Shown: in pieces, positions 57,532-64,000 of the stretch
How positions within the stretch are numbered: the first letter of the stretch is position 1
How the letters are laid out: each line of letters opens with the position of its first letter
Assembly (NCBI RefSeq): GCF_000284375.1
Contig: NC_017249.1
Location: forward strand, 6,317,001 to 6,381,000
DNA from: Bradyrhizobium japonicum USDA 6
GTDB taxonomy: Bacteria > Pseudomonadota > Alphaproteobacteria > Rhizobiales > Xanthobacteraceae
Direction of reading: 5' to 3'
DNA: 64,000 bases
Notes under the pieces: model-generated
The model's database searches: none
Seen by the model: only the letters and a program-made list of their open reading frames with translations
Told to the model about the DNA's origin: nothing
Program-made: the position numbers and the translations under genes

Positions 57532-58779
57532 ATGTTCTCAAGACGTGATTTGCTGGCCATGTCCGCGGCAGGCGCCGCCATTGTCGGCTCCAGCGCGCAA
57601 GCCGCAACTTTCGGCAATCCGGACGAGCCGCCGCAAGGCGCCGTGAACGCCAAGAGCCCCGGAAGCCTGTCCGATCCCGGTCCTCAAGATCCGGACCTTG
57701 CCAAGCACTTCCCCTCAGCCCAAAGCCCGCCCCCGACGGACGTCGGCGGCCTGCCGACGGATTGGGCCTCGTTCAACAATGCGCCGAGGCGCATCCAGAA
57801 TGGCGGCTGGGCCCGTCAGGTCACGGTCAAGGATTTCGCCATCTCGGAGGAGATCTCCGGCGTCAATATGCGGCTGGCCGCCGGCGGCATCCGCGAGCTG
57901 CATTGGCACCAGGCGGCCGAATGGGCGATCGTGACCTACGGCTCCTGCCGCGTCACCGTGCTCGACACGCAGGGGCGCCCCTATGTCGGCGACCTCAAAG
58001 CCGGCGACCTCTGGTATTTTCCGTCGGGCGCGCCGCATTCGCTGCAGGGCCTGGGCCCCGATGGTTGCGAGTTCGTGATCTGTTTCGACGACGGCCATGC
58101 CGATGAATTCAACACGCTCCTGGTGACCGACTGGTTCGCCCACACGCCGCCCGAGGTGCTGGCGAAGAACTTCGGCGTTCCGGCCGACGCGTTCGCCAAG
58201 ATCCCGCTGCATAACCGCTGGATCTTCCAGGGGAAGGTGCCCGGCGATCTCGCCGCCGATCGCGCAGCCGTCGCAAAGCACGCCGAAGCGCCGCCCTACC
58301 CCTTCGTCCACTCGCTCGGCGGCTCGGCCCCGGTGAAGGAGAGCTCCGCCGGCAGCATCCGCGTCGCCGACAGCACCACCTTCAAGGTTGCCACCACCGT
58401 CGCTGCGGCGCTGGTGTCGATGCCGCCGGGGGCTGTCAGGGAGATGCACTGGCATCCGAATGCCGACGAGTGGCAGTACTATATCAAGGGCAAGGCGCGG
58501 ATGACGGTGTTCGACACCGGCCCCAATGCGCTGACGACGGACTTCGCGGCAGGCGACATCGGCTATGTCCGGCGCAATCTCGGCCACTATGTCGAGAACG
58601 TCGGCGACACCGAATTGCAGTTCGTCGGCGTGTTTCGCGCGCCCCGCTACGAGGAGGTGTCGCTCTCCTACTGGCTAACGCACACGCCACCCGAGCTGGT
58701 CGCCCAGCATTTCAACATCGACGAGAAGTTGATCGCGCAATGGCCGGACAACGCCCCCGGCGTCATGCCTAAATCCTGA
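57532..58779 (+). CDS. oxdC: Oxalate decarboxylase, Tat-exported bicupin
   Basis: A 415-residue bicupin. R-R-D-L-L near residue 4 and a hydrophobic stretch to A-Q-A-A form a Tat signal. Mn site 1: His124, His126, Glu130 (L-H-W-H-Q-A-A-E-W) and His169; site 2: M-H-W-H-P-N-A-D-E-W with a later His in G-H-Y. Both sites are complete. It splits oxalate to formate and CO2 using Mn and catalytic O2. The active-site lid, S-E-N-S in Bacillus OxdC, aligns with D-E-F-N here (D-D-G-H-A-D-E-F-N-T), keeping the catalytic Glu. AGGAG precedes the ATG. Divergent from the formate-dehydrogenase-like gene; followed by a terminator. Confidence 0.9.
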   Translation: MFSRRDLLAMSAAGAAIVGSSAQAATFGNPDEPPQGAVNAKSPGSLSDPGPQDPDLAKHFPSAQSPPPTDVGGLPTDWASFNNAPRRIQNGGWARQVTVKDFAISEEISGVNMRLAAGGIRELHWHQAAEWAIVTYGSCRVTVLDTQGRPYVGDLKAGDLWYFPSGAPHSLQGLGPDGCEFVICFDDGHADEFNTLLVTDWFAHTPPEVLAKNFGVPADAFAKIPLHNRWIFQGKVPGDLAADRAAVAKHAEAPPYPFVHSLGGSAPVKESSAGSIRVADSTTFKVATTVAAALVSMPPGAVREMHWHPNADEWQYYIKGKARMTVFDTGPNALTTDFAAGDIGYVRRNLGHYVENVGDTELQFVGVFRAPRYEEVSLSYWLTHTPPELVAQHFNIDEKLIAQWPDNAPGVMPKS

Positions 58780-58806
58780 ACCAGGCCCGCAGGAATTCTG
58801 AACGAG

Positions 58807-58836
58807 AAAGGCGCCGAAATCGGCGCCTTTCTTTTT
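58807..58836. terminator. Rho-independent terminator between oxdC and cydB
   Basis: AAAGGCGCCG, loop AAAT, CGGCGCCTTT (58807-58830) is a perfect 10-bp stem, followed by CTTTTT (58831-58836). Good for oxdC; on the other strand it can also stop the cydAB transcript. Confidence 0.92.
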
Positions 58837-58874
58837 ATCCGTGACAGCTCACGGCAACTTCGAGCGCGCGGCCG

Positions 58875-59861
58875 TCAGTAGTGATCGGCAGCAGGGGCCG
58901 CCTTGCCGCGGAACACGCGATAGCCGATCGCCACATAGAGCAGCATCAGCGGGAATACGAACAGGCCGGCCCCCCAGAACATGAATGCGAGACTTGCATG
59001 AGGCGCCGCGGCCTCGTCGATCGTGACGACGAACGGAATCATGTAGGGCCAGAACGACAAGGCCAGCGTGGCGAAAGCCGCGACGAAGATCAGGGCGACC
59101 ATATGGAACGGCCAATAGTCGTCATGGCGCAGGATGCTCTTGGCCAGCATCGCGGCCGCACCGGCACCGATCACGGGAAACACGAAAAGGTAGGGCCGGT
59201 CGGTCCAGCGCTGCAGAATCGGAAGATGTTCGACAAGCGCATACGCAAAGACGATGACCAGGAAGACCAGGACGCCGATCGCCAACGGCGGGATCTGGCG
59301 CCGTGCGGCATCCCGAACGGGACCGTCGCACTTCCTCACCAGCCAGCAGGCGCCAAGCAGCGAATAACCGAAGCAGAGCCCGATCCCGCACAGGGCGGAA
59401 AAGGCGGTCAGCCAGCCGAGCGTTCCGCCGGTATAATCGCCGTTGGAGAACTGGAGTCCTTCGACCAGAGCGCCGACCATCGCGCCCTGCATGAAGCTGG
59501 CGGCAAACGAGCCCGCGACGAAGCTGACGTCCCAGACCCAGCGCGAACTGAGCGCCTTGCCGCGAAACTCGAACGCCACGCCGCGCAGGATCAATCCGAG
59601 CAGCATCACGACAACAGGGATATAGAACGCCGACATCACCATGGCGTAGACCACGGGAAACGAGCCCCACATGATCACGCCCGTGACGATCAGCCAGGTT
59701 TCATTGCCGTCCCAGACCGGAGCGACCGTGCTCAGCATGGCATCCCGTTGCGACTCGCCGCTGGCCGCGCCGAACAGCATACCGATGCCAAGATCGAACC
59801 CGTCGAGGAGGAGATAGATCAGGATGCTGATGGCAAGAAGGGCAACCCAGTACATCACCAT
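58875..59861 (-). CDS. cydB: Cytochrome bd ubiquinol oxidase subunit II (CioB/CydB)
   Basis: A 328-residue membrane protein with about eight helices. G-F-D-L-G-I-G-M-L and W-D-G-N-E-T-W-L-I are strictly conserved CydB motifs. With CydA it forms the quinol oxidase that reduces O2 to water without pumping protons. GGGAGA precedes the ATG. It lies 2 bp after cydA. No CydX-like small gene is seen after it before the terminator. Confidence 0.93.
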   Translation of the reverse strand: MVMYWVALLAISILIYLLLDGFDLGIGMLFGAASGESQRDAMLSTVAPVWDGNETWLIVTGVIMWGSFPVVYAMVMSAFYIPVVVMLLGLILRGVAFEFRGKALSSRWVWDVSFVAGSFAASFMQGAMVGALVEGLQFSNGDYTGGTLGWLTAFSALCGIGLCFGYSLLGACWLVRKCDGPVRDAARRQIPPLAIGVLVFLVIVFAYALVEHLPILQRWTDRPYLFVFPVIGAGAAAMLAKSILRHDDYWPFHMVALIFVAAFATLALSFWPYMIPFVVTIDEAAAPHASLAFMFWGAGLFVFPLMLLYVAIGYRVFRGKAAPAADHY

Positions 59862-59863
59862 GG

Positions 59864-61279
59864 CTATTCTCCCGCCCCGAGATAGCTGCGTGCGGCCGGG
59901 GCCTGATCGGCGAGCGACATCGGCCGATTGGGCACGGGAACGTGGAGCGGCTTGCCACCGAGTCCCGGCGGGCCGGCACGCAGCAGCCGATAGATGTAGT
60001 ACGTCCCGAACGAGAAGATGAAGGCGTAGACCGCGACGAACAGGATCAAGGAAGTCATCGCAGCCGACGCAGTCAGGAACGGCGTCACGGCGTCCGCAGT
60101 CCGCAACACGCCATAGACCGTCCATGGCTGGCGCCCCACTTCCGCGGTGTACCAGCCGGTGAGGATCGCGACCCACGGCAGCGGGAAGCTGAGGAAGATG
60201 CCCCACAGCAGCAGGCGGTTCCGATCGAGCCGATGCTTGAAGCCGAGCCAGGTCCCGAGCCAGGCCAGCCCCAGCATCACCAAGCCGCAGCCGACCATGA
60301 TGCGGAAGGCAAAGAACGGGATCAGCACCGGCGGCCGGTCCTGCGGCGCGAAACTGGTGAGGCCGACCTCCTTCGACGTCAGGCTCAAACTGCCGATGAT
60401 GCTCCCGAGCACAGGAATCGATATCGCGTATTTGTTCGATTCGGTGCTCGAATCCGGGATCGCGATCAGCACCTCGGAGGCCGGTTGCTCGTCATGCCAG
60501 CGCGCCTCGATCGCGGCGAACTTGGCTGGCTGGTAGTCGTGGACATAGTCGCCGACGAGATGCCCGATGAAGAGCTGGACCGGCAGCAGCACCGCTGCAA
60601 GCGCAAGGCCCATCCGCAGCATGACATGGGCTTCGGGACGATAGGTCCGCCGCAGCAGATACCACGCGCCGGTTGCCGCCACGCAGAACGCGCCGGTCAG
60701 GTAGGACGCGAGCAGCATATGTGGAAACCGGACCCAGACCACGCGATTGAAGATGATCTGCGTCCAGTCATCAGGCACGAACTGGTCGTTCTGCAGGACG
60801 TAGCCGGTCGGCACCTGCATCCAGCTGTTGTTGACCATGATCCAGAACGCCGAAAGCGTCGTCCCGAGCGCGACCATCGCCGTCGAGAACAGGTAGAACC
60901 ACGGCGGCACCCGGGGCCGGCCGAAGATGAGGATGCCGAAAAAGCCCGCCTCCAGCATGAAGGCGGTGAACGTCTCGTAGGAGAGCAGCGGGCCCTGGAT
61001 CGGACCCGACATCTTCGAGAGCACGCTCCAGTTCGTTCCGAACTGAAACGCCATCACCACGCCCGACACGACACCCATGCCGAACGCCACGCCGAAGATC
61101 TTCAGCCAGAACTCGAATAAGGTCCGGTAGACGGGCTTGCCACTGTACTGGTGCATCGCTTCGAGCACGGTGAGCCAGGCGGCAAGCCCGATCGTGAACG
61201 CCGGGAAGATGATGTGGAACGAGATGGTGAAAGCGAATTGCAGCCGCGACAGAAGGAGCGCCATCGGGTCCATGGACAT
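59864..61279 (-). CDS. cydA: Cytochrome bd ubiquinol oxidase subunit I (CioA/CydA)
   Basis: A 471-residue membrane protein. The heme ligand His is in F-T-I-S-F-H-I-I-F-P, the conserved quinol/heme region is G-W-Y-T-A-E-V-G-R-Q-P-W. The Q-loop is short, as in the cyanide-insensitive CIO subtype. The ATG at 61279 has GGGAGA only 0-3 nt upstream; the ATG at 61273, two codons in, has better spacing. Last but one gene of the fumC-cupin-mqo-cydAB row. Confidence 0.93.
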   Translation of the reverse strand: MSMDPMALLLSRLQFAFTISFHIIFPAFTIGLAAWLTVLEAMHQYSGKPVYRTLFEFWLKIFGVAFGMGVVSGVVMAFQFGTNWSVLSKMSGPIQGPLLSYETFTAFMLEAGFFGILIFGRPRVPPWFYLFSTAMVALGTTLSAFWIMVNNSWMQVPTGYVLQNDQFVPDDWTQIIFNRVVWVRFPHMLLASYLTGAFCVAATGAWYLLRRTYRPEAHVMLRMGLALAAVLLPVQLFIGHLVGDYVHDYQPAKFAAIEARWHDEQPASEVLIAIPDSSTESNKYAISIPVLGSIIGSLSLTSKEVGLTSFAPQDRPPVLIPFFAFRIMVGCGLVMLGLAWLGTWLGFKHRLDRNRLLLWGIFLSFPLPWVAILTGWYTAEVGRQPWTVYGVLRTADAVTPFLTASAAMTSLILFVAVYAFIFSFGTYYIYRLLRAGPPGLGGKPLHVPVPNRPMSLADQAPAARSYLGAGE

Positions 61280-61291
61280 TCTCCCGTTGGT

Positions 61292-62830
61292 TCACGCCCG
61301 CTTCGCGGCGGCCTGAGCGCGTGCGGCCGGCGGCGGAATGTTGTCGACCTTGAGGACAGCAGCGGTCGCTGCACGAATCTGGCGACAGAAATCCGCATCG
61401 TCGATCAGCGACACGCCATAGGACGGGATGATCTGCTTCAGCTTGAGCAGCCAGGCGCTTGCCGTCAGCTCGCCGGCGAAGCACTTCTCCAGCACGCTGA
61501 TGGCGATGAACGCCGCCGTAGAGGCGCCCGGCGAGGCGCCGAGCAGGGCCACCAGCGAATGGTCGTCCGCGCCGACGAGCTCGGTCCCGAACTCGAGCAA
61601 CCCGCCACGCGTGACATCGGGCTTGATGATCTGGACGCGTTGGCCCGCGACCTGCAGCCTCCAGTCCTTCGGGTCGGCCTTCGGGAAATATTCGTCGAGC
61701 GCGGCCAGCCGGTGTCCCTCGGATTGCAGCACCTGCCCGACCAGGTATTCGGTGAGGTCGAAATTGTCGCGCGCCACCGAAAGCAGCGGCTCGACGTTGG
61801 CGGGACGAATCGATTCGAAGAGATCCAGCAGCGAGCCGTGCTTGAGGAATTTGCTCGAGAAGCCGGCATAGGGACCGAACAACAACGAGTGCTGGCCGCC
61901 GATCACCCGCGTATCGAGATGCGGCACCGACATCGGCGGCGAGCCGACCGCGGCCTTGCCGTAGACCTTGGCATGGTGACGCTTGTTGATCTCGGGATCA
62001 TCGCAGCGCAGCCAGATCCCGCTGACCGGGAAGCCGCCATAGCCGCGCCCCTCCGGGATGCCGGATTTCTCCAGCAGCGGCAGCGCACCGCCGCCGGCAC
62101 CGATGAAGACGAATTTTGCGCGGACCGACCGCGTTTCGCCGCTCGCGGTGTCCCGCACTTCGACGCGCCACCGGCCGCCCTGCTCCCGGTCAAGACCGGT
62201 GACGCAGCTGTTGTAGTGGACCGCGCAGCCCGGCTGGCTGACCAGATGCTTGACCAGCAGATGCGTCAACGAGCCGTAGTCGACGTCGGTGCCGGTGACG
62301 ATCCGCGTTGCGGCAACCGGCTCGTCGCCTCCTCGTCCGTCCATCACCAGCGGCGCCCATTCGGCAATCTTGCTGGGATCCTCGGTATGCTCCATGCCCT
62401 CATAGCAATGATGGGCCGACATCGCCTTGAACCGCTTCCGGAGAAATTCGACGTTCTCCGCGCCGTGCACGAAGCTCATGTGCGGCACCGGATGGATGAA
62501 CGCTCGCGGATCCGCGATCGCTCCGCGCCCGATCAGGTAGGACCAGAACTGCCGGGACAGATCGAACTCCACGTTGACCTGGAGCGCCTTGGAGATGTCG
62601 ATGCTGCCGTCGGGCCGCTGCGGCGTGTAGTTCATCTCGCAGTTCGCCGCGTGGCCGGTGCCGGCATTGTTCCAGGAGTCGGAGCTTTCCTGCGCGCAAT
62701 CCCCGAGAATCTCATGCATCTGGATCGACAGAGAGGGCTCGAGCTCCTTGAGAAAGACGCCGAGGGTCGCGCTCATGATGCCGGCGCCAATGAGGACGAC
62801 ATCGGTTTCGCGGTCGGAAGCTGCTGACAT
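61292..62830 (-). CDS. mqo: Malate:quinone oxidoreductase
   Basis: A 512-residue FAD enzyme: V-L-I-G-A-G-I-M-S-A-T-L-G near residue 12, then W-N-N-A-G-T-G-H-A-A and E-M-N-Y-T-P, the Mqo signature. It oxidises malate to oxaloacetate and passes electrons to quinone at the inner membrane. AAGGAAA precedes the ATG. The cydA gene starts 12 bp downstream, coupling malate oxidation to a quinol oxidase. Confidence 0.95.
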   Translation of the reverse strand: MSAASDRETDVVLIGAGIMSATLGVFLKELEPSLSIQMHEILGDCAQESSDSWNNAGTGHAANCEMNYTPQRPDGSIDISKALQVNVEFDLSRQFWSYLIGRGAIADPRAFIHPVPHMSFVHGAENVEFLRKRFKAMSAHHCYEGMEHTEDPSKIAEWAPLVMDGRGGDEPVAATRIVTGTDVDYGSLTHLLVKHLVSQPGCAVHYNSCVTGLDREQGGRWRVEVRDTASGETRSVRAKFVFIGAGGGALPLLEKSGIPEGRGYGGFPVSGIWLRCDDPEINKRHHAKVYGKAAVGSPPMSVPHLDTRVIGGQHSLLFGPYAGFSSKFLKHGSLLDLFESIRPANVEPLLSVARDNFDLTEYLVGQVLQSEGHRLAALDEYFPKADPKDWRLQVAGQRVQIIKPDVTRGGLLEFGTELVGADDHSLVALLGASPGASTAAFIAISVLEKCFAGELTASAWLLKLKQIIPSYGVSLIDDADFCRQIRAATAAVLKVDNIPPPAARAQAAAKRA

Positions 62831-62872
62831 GGCTTTTTCCTTGGTCGGGTGTTGCTGCTTTGGATGGTTCGA

Positions 62873-63277
62873 TCAGGCCCGGGCCGATTGCCGCGTCTTG
62901 GCGCGGAACGGTACGTCCGCTCCCGGCCGCAGGATCACGTAGGCACGGCGCCAGGACGAATCGTCGGTCAATTTCCAGCTATGCCCCGAACCGGCGGTGT
63001 CTTCGGCCAGCAGGACGTTGCCGGGGTGGAGCAGGAAGTGGTGGCCGTCACGCGTCTGGAAATCGAGCGTTCCGCTCAGCGTGATCACCAGCTGCCGGAT
63101 CGGCGCGGTGTGCCAAGCGAACGCACCGCCCGATTCCGTTTCCTGAAAGGAGACGCTGACGGCATCGATCTTTCCGGTCAGGAAGTCGCCGCGCTGCCCC
63201 GGCTCCAGCTCGAGGACGCCTTCCTCGAAATGCGAGTTGTTGTCCTCTCCGGTCCATAGACGCACACAGCGGATCAT
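62873..63277 (-). CDS. Small cupin-domain protein
   Basis: A 134-residue single cupin: G-G-A-F-A-W-H-T-A-P-I-R-Q-L-V (one His where many have H-x-H), G-T-L-D-F-Q-T-R-D-G and H-P-G-N-V-L-L-A-E-D. Metal binding may be incomplete. AAGGAG precedes the ATG. It lies between fumC and mqo on the same strand with 42-67 bp gaps. Function unknown; a sensor or small-molecule-binding role is a guess. Confidence 0.75.
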   Translation of the reverse strand: MIRCVRLWTGEDNNSHFEEGVLELEPGQRGDFLTGKIDAVSVSFQETESGGAFAWHTAPIRQLVITLSGTLDFQTRDGHHFLLHPGNVLLAEDTAGSGHSWKLTDDSSWRRAYVILRPGADVPFRAKTRQSARA

Positions 63278-63344
63278 CGGATCTCTCCTTGCATAGTGGA
63301 TGCGTCGCCTGTCTGACGCACCGGATCATTGTCGACGCCCCTCT

Positions 63345-64000
63345 TCAGCCGGCGCTCGCGCCGATCGAGAGCGGCACCTTGATCTCGGCCACATAGGGCT
63401 TGACCATCTTGGCGGGATCCACGATGCGGTCGAACTCCGGCTCGGTCACGAAACCGAGCTTGAGCGCCGCCGACTTCAGCGTGAGATCGTTGTCCATCGC
63501 ATAGTGCGCGATCCGCGACGCCCTGTCGTAGCCGATCACGGGCGCCAGCGCCGTCACGAGCATCAGCGATCTCTCGACATACTCCTTGATCTTCTTGTGG
63601 TTCGGCTCGGTGCCCTCGACGAGGAAGGTGCGGAAGTTGGTGCAACCATCGGTCAGGATGGTGATGGACTGCGCGAGGTTGTGGATGATCAGCGGCTTGT
63701 AGACGTTCATTTCCAGATAGCCGCCAGCTCCGCCGAACCCGACGGCGACGTCGTTCGCCATCACCTGCACGGCGATCATCGTCAGCGCTTCGGCCTGCGT
63801 CGGGTTGACCTTGCCCGGCATGATCGACGAACCCGGCTCGTTCTCGGGAATCAGCAATTCGGCGAAGCCCGCGCGCGGGCCGCAGGACATCAGACGGATG
63901 TCGTTCGCGATCTTGTAGAGCGACCCCGCGAGCGTGCGGAGCGTGCCGGATAGCTGCACCAGCGCATCATGCGCACCCTGGACGGCAAACTTGTTCGGTG
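63345..64000 (-). CDS. fumC: Class II fumarate hydratase, C-terminal part (cut by window edge)
   Basis: The 3' 218 codons are present. The class II fumarase/aspartase signature [12 protein letters not shown] lies in them, with [14 protein letters not shown] at the cut and [17 protein letters not shown] near the end. It hydrates fumarate to malate, the substrate of the neighbouring mqo. Aspartate ammonia-lyase is the near alternative; the segment [10 protein letters not shown] and the neighbour favour fumarase. The 5' end lies outside the window. Confidence 0.85.
   Translation of the reverse strand, partial: PNKFAVQGAHDALVQLSGTLRTLAGSLYKIANDIRLMSCGPRAGFAELLIPENEPGSSIMPGKVNPTQAEALTMIAVQVMANDVAVGFGGAGGYLEMNVYKPLIIHNLAQSITILTDGCTNFRTFLVEGTEPNHKKIKEYVERSLMLVTALAPVIGYDRASRIAHYAMDNDLTLKSAALKLGFVTEPEFDRIVDPAKMVKPYVAEIKVPLSIGASAG

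Noticed and set aside
1..64000. Mobile element, integron or phage remnant
   Set aside because: No transposase, integrase, terminal inverted repeats or target duplications were seen, and no tRNA-linked attachment site is in the window.

Overview
The window is high-GC, gene-dense alphaproteobacterial DNA. Gene content and protein style point to Bradyrhizobium or a close relative in the Bradyrhizobium/Rhodopseudomonas lineage: FixJ-type regulators, a dodecin, a complete malonate decarboxylase operon, many AraC and MarR regulators, an aromatic-acid island and several efflux pumps. This assignment is an inference from protein families, not a database match. I saw no rRNA, tRNA, CRISPR array, insertion sequence or phage gene.

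Layout. 1-1.2 kb: small stress-type genes (cut GST, acidic micro-protein, ABM-like protein, dodecin). 1.4-15.8 kb: an aromatic catabolic island. A leftward arm (frameshifted nitrilase, gentisate-1,2-dioxygenase-like cupin, FAH-family hydrolase, thioesterase, EthD protein) diverges from a rightward indolepyruvate:ferredoxin oxidoreductase pair and two overlapping marR genes. A second leftward arm carries a Rieske oxygenase (reductase, alpha, beta), an acyl-CoA ligase and an SDR. Two promoters of the island share a 16-bp inverted repeat placed where a MarR repressor would act. 16-21 kb: a catalase-like protein, three AraC genes (two are tandem duplicates) and a haloperoxidase remnant; two promoters here share a 20-bp-spaced direct repeat. 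21-28 kb: NDH-2, acetoacetate decarboxylase (frameshifted), patatin, EmrAB-type pump and 3-hydroxybutyrate dehydrogenase, probably one operon. 28-36 kb: AraC plus a small coupled ORF, a histidine kinase, a FixJ-like regulator, a lone receiver domain and an AaeXAB-like aromatic-acid efflux set. 36.5-37.6 kb: AraC and a probable three-hairpin small RNA with anti-Shine-Dalgarno loops. 37.7-45.6 kb: malonate operon (MBL hydrolase-mdcA-C-D-E-G-B-F-H, leftward). 45.7-52.6 kb: secreted alpha/beta hydrolase, two small exported proteins, an MdtAB-like RND pump and an FlK-like thioesterase. 52.9-55 kb: orphan PAS histidine kinase. 55-58.8 kb: FdhF/YdeP-type molybdoenzyme divergent from a Tat-exported oxalate decarboxylase. 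58.9-64 kb: leftward central-metabolism block fumC (cut), cupin, mqo, cydA, cydB.

How it fits together. The theme is uptake, breakdown and export of plant-derived acids and aromatics: aromatic/indole acids, malonate, oxalate, acetoacetate/PHB intermediates, plus three efflux systems of different families and dedicated respiratory exits (NDH-2, Mqo, cytochrome bd). Two genes (nitrilase, acetoacetate decarboxylase) are each broken by what looks like one missing base in a homopolymer, so either recent decay or homopolymer sequencing error should be considered before either is called dead.
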